Shown here: positions 32,966 through 41,547 of the stretch, piece by piece | How positions within the stretch are numbered: position 1 is the stretch's first letter | How the letters are laid out: the number at the start of each line of letters is the position of its first letter | NCBI GenBank assembly: GCA_030673895.1 | Contig: JAUTCR010000031.1 | Coordinates: 1 to 64,000, forward strand | Direction of reading: 5' to 3' | DNA: 64,000 bases | DNA from: Verrucomicrobiota bacterium JB023 | Lineage (GTDB): Bacteria > Verrucomicrobiota > Verrucomicrobiia > Verrucomicrobiales > Akkermansiaceae | Made by a program: the position numbers and the translations under genes | Notes under the pieces: generated by a model | The model's input: the letters and a program-made list of their open reading frames with translations, nothing else | What the model was told of the DNA's origin: nothing | Database searches by the model: none

Positions 32966-33889
32966 ATGGTGCGCAAGGATTTGTTAGATTTGGCCTCCTT
33001 GGAGAGGCAAGAAGTGGAGGAAATTCTGGACCAGGCGATTCCGTTCAAGGATCTCTTCCAGCGCTCCGTGAAGAAGGTGCCGGCGCTGAAAGGAAAGACG
33101 GTGCTGATGCTCTTCTATGAGCCGAGCACGCGGACGCTGAGTTCCTTTGAAGTGGCGGCCAAGCGGCTGAGTGCCGACGTCACCGTCTTTGACGTTCCTC
33201 ACTCCTCGGTGGTGAAGGGAGAGAGCGTCAAGGACACCATTGATACTCTGCAGGCGATGCAGGCTGATTACATCGTCGTCCGGCACCAGATGCCGGGTCT
33301 CCCGGGGCGGATTGCCCGCATGACTGGAGCCAGTGTGGTGAGTGCGGGGGATGGAGCGCACGCGCACCCGACGCAGGGCCTGCTGGATGCCTTCACTCTG
33401 CGGGAGATCTATCCGGAGAGTGGCAAGAAGGTCCTCATCGTGGGCGATATCCGGCATAGCCGGGTCGCGCGGTCGACGAGCACGGTCTTTCGCAAGCTGG
33501 GCTATGAGGTGGCCTTCCTGGGCCCTGGCTCCTTGGTGCCCGACGTGCCGGGGATCAAGCGCTTCACCTCGTTCGATGAGGCATGGCGCTGGAATCCTGA
33601 CGTCGTTTATCTGCTCCGGGTTCAAAAAGAGCGCCAGGGGGCTCAATATTATCCCAGTGTTGGCGAGTATCATAAACTCTATGGCGTCACTGAGGAGCGT
33701 TTCCGCCTCATTGCGGATGAAGGCAAATGGGTGATGCATCCTGGCCCGGTCAATCGCGGGGTGGAGCTATGCGATGCCGTCATGGACTACGAGCGGACCC
33801 TGATCAATAGACAGGTGGAAAATGGAATCGCGGTGCGGATGGCGGTTCTCTATCTGCTGAAGCCCAAATTGGCCCGGATGGAATCGTGA
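32966..33889 (+). CDS. pyrB: Aspartate carbamoyltransferase catalytic subunit
   Basis: The protein has 307 residues, the usual length. The carbamoyl-phosphate motif FYEPSTRTLSSFE is near residue 50, VVRHQMPGLPGRIA follows at about 105, then the GDGAHAHPTQGLLDAFT signature, the aspartate-binding domain with VGDIRHSRVARSTS, and PGPVNRGVEL near the end. It makes carbamoyl-aspartate, the committed step of pyrimidine synthesis, in the cytoplasm. It is translated directly after pyrR with a 3-base gap. No pyrI or pyrC follows, so other pyr genes are elsewhere. Confidence 0.95.
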   Translation: MVRKDLLDLASLERQEVEEILDQAIPFKDLFQRSVKKVPALKGKTVLMLFYEPSTRTLSSFEVAAKRLSADVTVFDVPHSSVVKGESVKDTIDTLQAMQADYIVVRHQMPGLPGRIARMTGASVVSAGDGAHAHPTQGLLDAFTLREIYPESGKKVLIVGDIRHSRVARSTSTVFRKLGYEVAFLGPGSLVPDVPGIKRFTSFDEAWRWNPDVVYLLRVQKERQGAQYYPSVGEYHKLYGVTEERFRLIADEGKWVMHPGPVNRGVELCDAVMDYERTLINRQVENGIAVRMAVLYLLKPKLARMES

Positions 33890-33943
33890 GCTGATAGAGA
33901 CTTCAGCATTGTCTAACCTTCATTTTTCATTATTGTGGCTGCG

Positions 33944-34696
33944 ATGATGAAAAACAACGCCATCTGTGTGCTTGCTTTGGCTGGCTCCATGGTTTCGGGT
34001 TTCGGTTTTGATCTTCCCCGGGGGTTCAAGACCATCTCCGAGCTGGATGCGGCCAAGAGCGAAGCCTTCGAGGAGCAGGAGCCCTTGGCTTTCCTGATTT
34101 CCAGAAGCTCATTGGAACCGACATGAGCCACTTGCTCAGGGACCGTCAGTATGACGGCAGCAAAGGAAATTAAGTCCGAGGGCGTGCCCCTCATGGTTGA
34201 AATCGATGAAATCCCGCAATTGCCGGCAGCCGTGCACAAGGCGGTGCAGAGTTTCGGCAGTTATCCTTATGTGGTTTTTTCGGATCCATCCGGCAGCCAT
34301 GTTTACGGCGCTTTCGAGTATAAGCAGCTGAAGAGCGGTGATTATCGAAGTGTCTTCCGGGATGTTAAAAAGGATATCCGCGCCGCCCAGCAGGATGGCT
34401 CCATCGTCTCCGTCACACCGGAAACGGGTGGGGGAGCGAAGCCCAAGGGTGGTAGCGCCCAAGGCGAACCAGGCGGATCGAGCGATGGTCTTCTCACCCG
34501 CCGGGTGATCACCGGGCAAGACTTCGAGTCATGGACGAGCGCGAAGGGGAGTGCCATCAAGGGGCGCTTAATCGGCGTGCAGCCCGGGGGTGTCTATGTG
34601 TTCGAGCTCACTAATGGGCGCGAGATCAAGGCTAGCGAGAAGCAGCTGGCCCCTGAGTCGGTCTTTCGCTTACAGGAGATTGTCGACTCGCTCTGA
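33944..34696 (+). CDS. Candidate selenoprotein: exported thioredoxin-like protein with UxxC motif
   Basis: The frame from ATG 33944 is open for 250 codons except TGA 34124-34126 (codon 61). A signal peptide (MMKNNAICVLALAGSMVSGFG) is followed by FDLPRGFKTISELDAAK and a thioredoxin-like strand EPLAFLISRSS. Then comes EPT-[UGA]-A-T-C-SG, so the UGA takes the place of the first Cys of a CxxC redox motif. The fold continues as KEIKSEGVPLMVEID...GSYPYVVFSDPSG. After a Gly/Pro linker the C-terminal ~65 residues resemble an SHD1-like beta domain (RVITGQDFESWTSAKG...AIKGRLIGV). Sequence on both sides of the UGA belongs to one domain. A SECIS-like hairpin follows the UGA. Alternative: a nonsense mutation of TGC or TGT. 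A conventional caller would give two pieces, 33944-34126 and 34151-34696. Confidence 0.6.
34127..34158 (+). promoter_or_regulatory. bSECIS-like stem-loop after the in-frame UGA
   Basis: CCGTCA (34143-34148) pairs with TGACGG (34152-34157) around a GTA loop, or as a 5-bp stem with an AGTAT loop. The loop G (34149) lies 22 bases after the UGA. Bacterial SECIS elements have a small apical loop with G in its first two positions, about 16-37 bases after UGA, and this fits. A smaller stem, TGAGC/GCTCA, starts at the UGA itself. Confidence 0.45.
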
Positions 34697-34729
34697 GTCG
34701 ATAGGGTTTCTGCAAAATCACTTGCCAAG

Positions 34730-34756
34730 AGAGGGACCAAGGTCCCTCTTTTTTTG
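34730..34756 (+). terminator. Rho-independent terminator
   Basis: AGAGGGACC-AA-GGTCCCTCT, a 9-bp perfect stem, is followed by eight T (34749-34756). It ends the candidate selenoprotein transcript. The next gene's ATG is only five bases further. Confidence 0.95.
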
Positions 34757-34761
34757 TCACC

Positions 34762-35034
34762 ATGCCAGCGAAGAAGAAGAAAGCGGCCAACCTAACAGGC
34801 AAGGCCCTGGTTAAGGAAGTGAATCGCTTGATCCGACTCGCGAGGAAGCATTGGGACGACCATAACAATAAGGCCTGTCGTCGGGAGAGGGAGCGGGCAT
34901 TGCAGCTTTATGAGAAGTTGAGCGAGCAAGAGAAAGAGCAGGTCCCGCAGGTCTTACGAGTCTGGCTCCGCTATCGTAGTGAGAAATATTTCGGAAAGGG
35001 CCGCCAAGGGAATGGTGCTCATTCCAAGAAATAG
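34762..35034 (+). CDS. Small basic protein of unknown function
   Basis: The protein has 90 residues, very basic: MPAKKKKAANLTGKALVKEV, then helices (LIRLARKHWDDHNNKACRRERERALQLYEKL) and VPQVLRVWLRYRSEKYFGKG. It is predicted all-helical and cytoplasmic, possibly nucleic-acid binding. No domain can be named; I believe similar short proteins occur in other Verrucomicrobiota. The start codon lies five bases after the T tract of a strong terminator, leaving no space for a normal promoter or ribosome site. It is either translated from read-through RNA or starts from a promoter inside the preceding gene. Confidence 0.7.
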   Translation: MPAKKKKAANLTGKALVKEVNRLIRLARKHWDDHNNKACRRERERALQLYEKLSEQEKEQVPQVLRVWLRYRSEKYFGKGRQGNGAHSKK

Positions 35035-35100
35035 AGATTTCGGCCCACTGAATGGCAATTTCTCTTCCTTCGGTGGGATTGATGTAGAAGCGGCTGTGAC

Positions 35101-35679
35101 TCAGGTGAGGCCGCGGATGATCGCCCGGACCTGCTTGCGGTGCAGGTCTTGATGGAAGGAGAGCAAGCGAAGCCAATCCATGGCTTTCAATTCACCGAAC
35201 CAAGGGTGGAGGTGGGTGGCATTCCCCTTGAGGGTGAGAGGTTCTAACTTGTGGGGAATCTCCTCAAGGTAATCGTTGAAAGAGCGCTTGCGATCGAGAG
35301 CCAGGCCTCCGGTCGGCTTCACGTCCTGCGTGCGCACGGGAAGGTCAATCGGTTGGTTCGCCTCCAATTTCTTGATGATGTAGAGAGCGCCAGCAGACAC
35401 GATCTGGATGTGCTCGAGGGTCATTTCCGCCGACCAATAGCGGGAGGAATCCTCCAGGCCCGGCATGCGTTTGATGAGGACAGGTTGTGTGAATTGCTCC
35501 AAGTTGAGAGGGGCGACCATCTCAGAAATCTCCTCTCCGGAGCGGCGAAAGAGGTCCAAGCAGCTTCCCCGGCTCAATTTGATTCTCAGAAGTGGGAAAG
35601 CGACCTTCCGAAGAAGGTAGGCCTCCGTCTTGGGAAGGCCGGCGCCAGCGGGGGCGAGGTCGACAGGAGCTTGCATCAT
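35101..35679 (-). CDS. DinB-like metal-binding four-helix protein
   Basis: The protein has 192 residues. It has the DinB/YfiT-like pattern: RYWSAEMTLEHIQIVSAGALYII in the second helix and HPWFGELKAMDWLRLLSFHQDLHRKQVRAI in the last, giving His residues at the usual metal-ligand positions (TLEHI, SFHQDLHRKQ). DinB-superfamily proteins are often metal-dependent thiol transferases or hydrolases, and this one's substrate is unknown. It heads toward the window's left, behind the CBM9-like gene (27-base gap, same strand), so the two may be co-transcribed. Confidence 0.7.
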   Translation of the reverse strand: MMQAPVDLAPAGAGLPKTEAYLLRKVAFPLLRIKLSRGSCLDLFRRSGEEISEMVAPLNLEQFTQPVLIKRMPGLEDSSRYWSAEMTLEHIQIVSAGALYIIKKLEANQPIDLPVRTQDVKPTGGLALDRKRSFNDYLEEIPHKLEPLTLKGNATHLHPWFGELKAMDWLRLLSFHQDLHRKQVRAIIRGLT

Positions 35680-35706
35680 CGGGAGAGTTTAAGGGATCTT
35701 AAACGC

Positions 35707-36450
35707 TTAGACAAACACCACTTCACCCCATCGCTCGGGGTAATGCATATTGATGAGGCCTTGGGGCGACCAGACCCAGTTGTCCTCCGGGTGATATTCG
35801 TCATTGCCTTGCTTGAGGGTGGTGCCGTGAGGCGGGACGCGGACGTATTGTCCGTCCTCAATGGTGTGCTTCCACTGGACGCGCGAGAGGTTGATGCGCC
35901 ATCGATCCCCCTTGGCCGGAGGGCTCGTTCCCTCGCGATGGTATTGCTTCAGCTCATTCCATGGGAAGGAGATGTGAGCCTCCCAGCCGTTGTCCTCGCT
36001 GGTGGGTTGATTCAGCGTCCCGTGGACGATGACCTTCCGACGAAGGCCCTTCATGTTGCAGCCGTGGATGGCGTCGCCTCCATCCTTGTAAGGTTTCGTC
36101 AAGGAGAGCTCCCAGATGGTGCCCAGCGCGTTCATCTCGAATTCATAGTAATTGAGCCCGTCGCCATCGGGATCGATGAAGACTTCGATGTCATTATCAT
36201 GGAAGATGACTTCGTTCTTCTTCTTTATCGTGCCCCAGACATGGGGCTCTTCCATCTCCACCCGCACATGGAGGAATTCCTCATCCCACCCCATCTTGAA
36301 GCGGGTGCGGTAGCGGGGCTTGAGCTCGTCTTGGCCCGTGATATCGACAAACTCTTCACTCCAAGGGAGGAACTGCCAGTCGTCTTCCCCGCCGACCCGT
36401 TTGCATTGATAGTGACGGCGGAGCGATGGATCCCAGTGATCGGTGGCCAT
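35707..36450 (-). CDS. Carbohydrate-binding family 9-like (DOMON-type) protein
   Basis: The protein has 247 residues. The domain has typical CBM9-like sequence: WSEEFVDITGQDELKPRYRTRFKMGWDEEFLHVRVEM at 30-65, then NDIEVFIDPDGDGLNYYEFEMN and GWEAHISFPWNEL. No signal peptide is present, so it seems cytoplasmic, unlike xylanase-attached CBM9 modules. No catalytic domain is present. Related stand-alone proteins are common in Verrucomicrobiota and Planctomycetota, with unknown ligands. It is 15 bases downstream of the MDP-1 phosphatase gene on the same strand. Confidence 0.8.
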   Translation of the reverse strand: MATDHWDPSLRRHYQCKRVGGEDDWQFLPWSEEFVDITGQDELKPRYRTRFKMGWDEEFLHVRVEMEEPHVWGTIKKKNEVIFHDNDIEVFIDPDGDGLNYYEFEMNALGTIWELSLTKPYKDGGDAIHGCNMKGLRRKVIVHGTLNQPTSEDNGWEAHISFPWNELKQYHREGTSPPAKGDRWRINLSRVQWKHTIEDGQYVRVPPHGTTLKQGNDEYHPEDNWVWSPQGLINMHYPERWGEVVFV

Positions 36451-36465
36451 GCGTTAAGTGAACCG

Positions 36466-36930
36466 TCAACTCAGCGCGGAGGCAAGGAGCGAGCGGTTCA
36501 GTCCGTGAGTGACTAGCCGCGCATCCACGCCTAACTCTCCGACTGATTCGATATTACGAGGTTCATCATCGAAGAAGAGCATCTCCGGGTAAGGGACGGC
36601 GGTCGCTTGGTGAAGCGCGTGGAAGTGCCTCTTCTTATCGCCGGGATAGATTTCCTCGTGAGCGAAGTGGCGAGCAATGTCGAAGTGGGTGAGAAGCTCG
36701 CGGGCAATGGCGGGAGCGCTGGTGCGTGAGGCGAGGGCGAGCAGGTAGGCGTCATCTGCGAGCTCGGCAAGCAACTCGGGCACCTCGTCGTAGAGGCGGA
36801 CCCTGGTGCCGCAGCTGGCTTCGACCCGATGCCCCTGACGCCTGATGGGCGGGGTGAGCTGATCACACCAGAGTAGGGGGCGGCAATGCCACAAGGTGAG
36901 ATCGAGATCGAAGACGATGAGCCGGACCAT
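36466..36930 (-). CDS. Magnesium-dependent phosphatase-1 family (HAD superfamily)
   Basis: The protein has 154 residues. HAD motif I FDLDLTLW is at residues 8-15, motif II lies in ALASRTSAP, then the Lys region (GDKKRHFHAL) and motif III-IV DDEPRNIESV. MDP-1 enzymes dephosphorylate protein tyrosine or sugar phosphates such as fructosamine-6-phosphate in the cytoplasm. Both nucleophile Asp and acid Asp (DLD) are present, so activity is expected. It is six bases downstream of purL and probably co-transcribed with it and with the CBM9-like and DinB-like genes. Confidence 0.85.
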   Translation of the reverse strand: MVRLIVFDLDLTLWHCRPLLWCDQLTPPIRRQGHRVEASCGTRVRLYDEVPELLAELADDAYLLALASRTSAPAIARELLTHFDIARHFAHEEIYPGDKKRHFHALHQATAVPYPEMLFFDDEPRNIESVGELGVDARLVTHGLNRSLLASALS

Positions 36931-36936
36931 GGGGGA

Positions 36937-39900
36937 CTAGGCAAAGTAGGCGACACCCGCTTTGAAGAGCGGCTGATGATGATTGCCCGGGATGTTTTTC
37001 GCGACCTGCTCTCCACGGCGCTCGGAGTGACCCATCTTGCCGAGGATGCGCCCGCAAGGACTGGTGATACCCTCGATGGCGAGCGCGGATCCATTCGGGT
37101 TGTGGGGCTCGGTCATGGTCGGATTGCCGCCAAGATCAGTGTATTGGGTCGCAATCTGGCCGTTTGCGACGAGCTGTTGCAAGGTGGACTCATCGGCGAG
37201 GAAGCGTCCTTCACCGTGGGAGAGTGGGATGGTGTGAAGCTCGCCAACTTCCGTCTGAGCGAACCAGGGAGACCAGTTGTTCGTGATCCGCGTCGTCGCA
37301 TAGAGGGAAAGGTGTCTGGGGATGAGATTGTGGGTGAGGGTCATGCCCTTTCCAAGCAGGCCGGATTTGACGAGAGCTTGGAAGCCGTTGCAAATGCCGA
37401 GGATGAGTCCTTGGCGATGCTCATGAAGGTCTGCGACAGCCTCGGCAACTTGAGGATTGCGGAGAATGGTCGCGATGAATTTGGCAGAGCCGTCTGGTTC
37501 GTCGCCGGCACTGAAGCCGCCGGGGAGGAAGAGAATTTGGCTACTACGGATGCCCTCGGCAAGGGCGGTCAAAGACTGCTGGATGTGCTCGGGCGTTAGG
37601 TTGCGGAAGACGAGGATCTCGGTCTCCGCGCCCGCGAGTTGGAAGGCTCGCGCCGAGTCGTATTCGGAGTTGGTGCCGGGGAAGGCGGGGATGAGAACCT
37701 TCGGTTTCGAGTGGCGCTGTGGAGGACCCGCTGGTCGGAGAGACGCAGCGTTCGGGGTCGAGTCGATGCGAAGCTCATCCGTGCTGGCGGAGGGCTGGCT
37801 GGAGGCGGTGGGGTAAACAGACTCGAGAGGGGAGGCATAGGCCTCCCGGAGGGCGGTGAGGGGGATGACCGTATTGTCGAGAGTCAGCGACGGATCGGTG
37901 GAGGTTTCCCCAATCCGGTGGAAATTGGTTGGAAGCTCCACCTCAGGAGTTGTCTCTAACAGGAAGGCGTAGGGAGCGGCGGAGAGCCAGTCGACTTCCT
38001 GCGGTTTGGTGACCTGGGCTCCCATGTCGTTGCCCAGGCAGCAGAGGCTGAGGGCGTGGGCGAGGCCGGCTTGACCAACGTACTTCAGGGAAAGCAAATG
38101 ACCGTCTTTGTTGAGTTGGTGCAGCTGGTCACAGAGGGCGATGAGGGCTGGGTAATCGGGGAGGCCTTCCTCGTCAGTGGGTGCGGAGACGAGAGCGAGC
38201 GTCGAATTGCTATTCTTGAACTCCGGGCTGAGGGCTTGGGTAGCGAGGCCGGGCGCGAGGGCGAAGGAGACGAGGGTGGGCGGGACATCGAGGTCCTTGA
38301 AGGAGCCGGACATGGAGTCCTTTCCGCCGATGGCTCCGAGGCGCAGCCCCATCTGGGCATGGAAGGCGCCGAGAAGGGCGGCAAAGGGCAGGCCCCAACG
38401 GGTGGGGTCATCACCAAGCTTGGGGAAGTATTCCTGGAAGGTGAGCCGGGTGTCTTGGAGGCGGGCGCCAGTCGCGACGAGCTTGCAGACGGATTCGGCG
38501 ACGGCATGGACGCTGCCATGGAAGGGGCTGTCCGAGCTACGATAAGGATCGTAGGCCCAGGCCATGTGGGTGCAGGCGTCGGTCTCTCCATCGAGGACGG
38601 GGACCTTGGCGACCATGGCATCAGGGGGCGTGATCTGATTTTTCCCTCCAAAGGGCCAGAGAACGGTGCCCGCTCCGACAGAGGCGTCGAACATTTCTCC
38701 GAGACCTTTCTGGGAAGCGTGATTGAGTGCGGAGAGGTGGGCGAGCAGCTCGGGGACGATGTCGGTCGCCTGGGGAGCTGCAGGAGGGACGTTTACGCTC
38801 TTGGAGGGAGCGGCGACGTGAATGGTGGTGGCTTGCTGGACGCCGTTGGTGTCGAGAAATTGGCGGGAGAGATTGACGATCTTCTGGCCGCGCCAGGTCA
38901 TGGTGAGACGGCCAGTATCGGTGACGTCGGCGACGTGGACGCATTCCAAATTTTCCTTGTCCGACTCGGCAATGAAGAAGTCGCGGTCGGCGGGGTCGAT
39001 GACGACGGCCATGCGCTCCTGGGATTCGGAGATGGCCAGCTCGGTGCCATCAAGACCCTGGTATTTCTTGGGCACGGCATCGAGGTTGATATCGAGGCTA
39101 TCGGCAAGCTCGCCAATGGCCACCGAAACGCCTCCGGCGCCGAAGTCGTTGCAGACCTTGATGCGCTTGGCGAGTTCGGGATTGCGGAAGAGGCGCTGGA
39201 TCTTGCGTTCGGTGGGCGCGTCGCCCTTTTGCACCTCGGCGGAGTTCTCGAGAGCGGTATCGGTGTGCTCCTTGGAGGAGCCGGTGGCTCCGCCGATGCC
39301 ATCGCGGCCAGTGCGGCCACCGATGAGGAGGATGAGATCGCCGGTGGCAGGGGTGCCTCGCTGCACTTGGGAGCGAGGGCAGGCCGCGACGACGGCGCCG
39401 ATTTCGAGGCGCTTGGCAAGGTAGCCGGGGTGATAGATCTCGGAGACTTGTCCGGTGGCGAGGCCGATTTGGTTGCCGTAGGAGGAATAGCCGTGGGCGG
39501 CTTCCTGGCAAATTTTCCGCTGGGGCAGTTTGCCGGGAAGGGTCTCGGAGAAGGGGGTGCGTGGATCCCACGCGCCAGTGACACGCATTGCCTGATAGAC
39601 GTAGGCCCGGCCGGAAAGGGGATCCCGGATGCAGCCGCCGAGGCAGGTGGCCGCGCCACCGAAGGGCTCAATCTCGGTAGGGTGGTTGTGGGTCTCGTTT
39701 TTGAACTGGATGAGATATTCCTCGGTTCTCTGGGAGGGCTCGATGGTGATGGGGACGATGATCGAGGCGGCGTTGATTTCCTCGGAGTCTTCCACGTTGT
39801 CGAGTTCGCCCGTTTTCTTGAGTTCTTTGGCGGCGATGATGGCTAGATCCATCATCGTCTCGGGGCGATGGGTATCGGCTCCATAGAGTTTGTCCCGGGT

Positions 39901-40689
39901 GCTGCGATAGGCTTGATAGGCCGCCTGAATGGTTTCGGTCCCTGCGTCGAAGGTGACGGAGTCAATCTTGGTGAGAAAGGTTGTGTGGCGGCAGTGGTCG
40001 GACCAATAGGTATCGAGGAGCTTGATCTCGGTGATGGAGGGATCACGCCCTTCTTTCTCGCGGAAATAGGTTTGCGTGTGGATGAGGTCGGCGAGAGTCA
40101 TCGCGAGGCCGAGCTCGGAGCGGAGGGTCTCGAGATCGGCTTCGGTCTGCGAGGTGAAGCCATCGAGCATGGCCACGCCCTCGGGCTCGTTGATGGGAGG
40201 CGAGAGGGTCGCGGGCGGATCGAGAGGGGCTTCATGCGAGTCGACGGGATTGATGAGGTAGTCTTTGACTGCTTGGAGCTGGGTGGGGGAGAGATTACCC
40301 TCGAGTAGGTAGAGCTGGGCCGAGGTGACGGTGGGGCGCTCCCCCTCGGTGAGGATCGCGATGCATTGGGCTGCGGAGTCGGCCCGCTGATCGAATTGGC
40401 CGGGCAGGTACTCGATGGCGAAGGCATGGGAGCCGGCAAGAGCCGTGGGAGGCTCGGCGCTGGAGACCTCGGTGAAGGGATCGGAGAGAATGAGGCTGGA
40501 GGCACGTTGAAACTGCTCTTCGCTGAGGTCGTCGATGAAGTAGCGTTGCAGGACGCGGAGGCCGAGGAGCTGGGGAAGGTCCAAAGTCTCGCGGAGGTCG
40601 GCGAGGATGGATTCGGCGGCTTGGCGGTGTTCAGGCTTTTTCTCGACGTAGAGTGCGTGCACCCGAATGCCTTTAAGGGGTGAAAGCAC
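36937..40689 (-). CDS. purL: Phosphoribosylformylglycinamidine synthase, large single-chain type
   Basis: The protein has 1250 residues with a GTG start. It has an N-terminal PurS-like domain, linker, two AIRS-like synthetase halves (SDHCRHTTFLTKIDSV, NETHNHPTEIEPFGGAATCLGGCIRD, then GGRTGRDGIGGATGSS; second half GGKDSMSG) and a C-terminal glutaminase domain from about residue 975 (KPKVLIPAFPGTNSEYDSAR). Cys1100 in GICNGFQAL and HGEGRF supply the glutaminase residues. It converts FGAR, glutamine and ATP to FGAM in purine synthesis. The fused form is typical of Gammaproteobacteria and eukaryotes; many other bacteria split it into PurS, PurQ and PurL. It leads a possible four-gene run on the minus strand. 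Confidence 0.95.
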   Translation of the reverse strand: MLSPLKGIRVHALYVEKKPEHRQAAESILADLRETLDLPQLLGLRVLQRYFIDDLSEEQFQRASSLILSDPFTEVSSAEPPTALAGSHAFAIEYLPGQFDQRADSAAQCIAILTEGERPTVTSAQLYLLEGNLSPTQLQAVKDYLINPVDSHEAPLDPPATLSPPINEPEGVAMLDGFTSQTEADLETLRSELGLAMTLADLIHTQTYFREKEGRDPSITEIKLLDTYWSDHCRHTTFLTKIDSVTFDAGTETIQAAYQAYRSTRDKLYGADTHRPETMMDLAIIAAKELKKTGELDNVEDSEEINAASIIVPITIEPSQRTEEYLIQFKNETHNHPTEIEPFGGAATCLGGCIRDPLSGRAYVYQAMRVTGAWDPRTPFSETLPGKLPQRKICQEAAHGYSSYGNQIGLATGQVSEIYHPGYLAKRLEIGAVVAACPRSQVQRGTPATGDLILLIGGRTGRDGIGGATGSSKEHTDTALENSAEVQKGDAPTERKIQRLFRNPELAKRIKVCNDFGAGGVSVAIGELADSLDINLDAVPKKYQGLDGTELAISESQERMAVVIDPADRDFFIAESDKENLECVHVADVTDTGRLTMTWRGQKIVNLSRQFLDTNGVQQATTIHVAAPSKSVNVPPAAPQATDIVPELLAHLSALNHASQKGLGEMFDASVGAGTVLWPFGGKNQITPPDAMVAKVPVLDGETDACTHMAWAYDPYRSSDSPFHGSVHAVAESVCKLVATGARLQDTRLTFQEYFPKLGDDPTRWGLPFAALLGAFHAQMGLRLGAIGGKDSMSGSFKDLDVPPTLVSFALAPGLATQALSPEFKNSNSTLALVSAPTDEEGLPDYPALIALCDQLHQLNKDGHLLSLKYVGQAGLAHALSLCCLGNDMGAQVTKPQEVDWLSAAPYAFLLETTPEVELPTNFHRIGETSTDPSLTLDNTVIPLTALREAYASPLESVYPTASSQPSASTDELRIDSTPNAASLRPAGPPQRHSKPKVLIPAFPGTNSEYDSARAFQLAGAETEILVFRNLTPEHIQQSLTALAEGIRSSQILFLPGGFSAGDEPDGSAKFIATILRNPQVAEAVADLHEHRQGLILGICNGFQALVKSGLLGKGMTLTHNLIPRHLSLYATTRITNNWSPWFAQTEVGELHTIPLSHGEGRFLADESTLQQLVANGQIATQYTDLGGNPTMTEPHNPNGSALAIEGITSPCGRILGKMGHSERRGEQVAKNIPGNHHQPLFKAGVAYFA

Positions 40690-40821
40690 GACTGGCGAGG
40701 GGGATTTTTGTCCAGATGCCGGGTATTCGTCATGTTGCCATAGACGAGAGGCGGGTTAGGCTTCGCTCACGAGATTGAATAGACGGCGTCTTGAGAGCGT
40801 CTGAAGGGAAGTAAATAACTC

Positions 40822-41547
40822 ATGAAGAATTTAATGAAGCAAGGGTGGTTCGGCCTGATGGCCTTGGTAATGACGGTGGGAGCGGCTCCAGCTCAACAAC
40901 CGAGTGCGGATGAGATTCTCGCGACTGCCCGCTATGTGGCCACTCTTCAGCAGACCAGCCTAAACGGGAAGTTGCGTCGCGGTAATACGGAAACGCCCAT
41001 CCTGCTGACCTTGGTGGAAGGCCAGGGTATCGAATTTCAAGTGTGGACCGGTAAGGTTTGGCAGAAATTCCAGCTGAAATTGGGAGCGAACCAGTATGAT
41101 CTCTTCGAGGGAGTGGGCTCGAACATCCGCAAGTTCGATACCCGTAAGCTGAATCAGCCGGTCATGAACACCGACCTGACCTATGAAGATCTGGCTTTTG
41201 CCTTCCTCTACTGGCCGAATGGTAAAGTCCTTGGTGAGGAAAACTTGGGCATCGGTCGCGATGCGTGGAGAGTGCGGCTGGTGAATCCCCGCGCCAAGGG
41301 GCTCTACAAGACGGTCGACGTCTGGGTGCATAAGAAGTCCGGAGCCTTGATGAAAATTTATGGCTATCGAGCGGATGGCAAGTGCATCAAAACCTTTGAG
41401 GTGACCGACATCATGAACGTGGGCGGTGGCGAATACTCCATCAAGAAGATGAAAGTGCAGAGCTACAATGATGCCGGTCGAAGCATCGGGGTGACCTATC
41501 TGGAGTTCGACAAGCCCGAGCGAGCCAAGCCACAGGGGCTACGCTAG
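40822..41547 (+). CDS. Outer membrane lipoprotein-sorting (LolA-like) protein
   Basis: The protein has 241 residues with a signal peptide (QGWFGLMALVMTVGAAPAQQ). The mature part (SADEILATARYVATLQQTSLNGKLRR..., QKFQLKLGANQYDLFEG, TYEDLAFAFLYWPNG, GRDAWRVRLVNP, VDVWVHKKSGALMKIYGY) follows the LolA/LolB beta-barrel-like fold of periplasmic lipid or lipoprotein carriers. Proteins of this 'outer membrane lipoprotein-sorting' group are common in Verrucomicrobiota, often with RND-type MMPL exporters; none is adjacent. The exact cargo is unknown. Its 3' end overlaps the convergent DUF3307 gene by nine bases. Confidence 0.8.
   Translation: MKNLMKQGWFGLMALVMTVGAAPAQQPSADEILATARYVATLQQTSLNGKLRRGNTETPILLTLVEGQGIEFQVWTGKVWQKFQLKLGANQYDLFEGVGSNIRKFDTRKLNQPVMNTDLTYEDLAFAFLYWPNGKVLGEENLGIGRDAWRVRLVNPRAKGLYKTVDVWVHKKSGALMKIYGYRADGKCIKTFEVTDIMNVGGGEYSIKKMKVQSYNDAGRSIGVTYLEFDKPERAKPQGLR

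Noticed and set aside
34084-34173. Alternative reading of the UGA region in another frame (FPDFQKLIGTDMSHLL...)
   Set aside because: It looks protein-like over about 29 codons, but it would need two frameshifts to rejoin the thioredoxin-like sequence and stops at TAA 34171. The single in-frame UGA with a CxxC-like context is simpler.
38056-39846. A 596-codon open frame on the plus strand
   Set aside because: It is antisense to purL, whose motifs are unmistakable. The frame is open because of the GC-rich codon bias. Its translation is Gly/Asp/Val-rich without domain structure.
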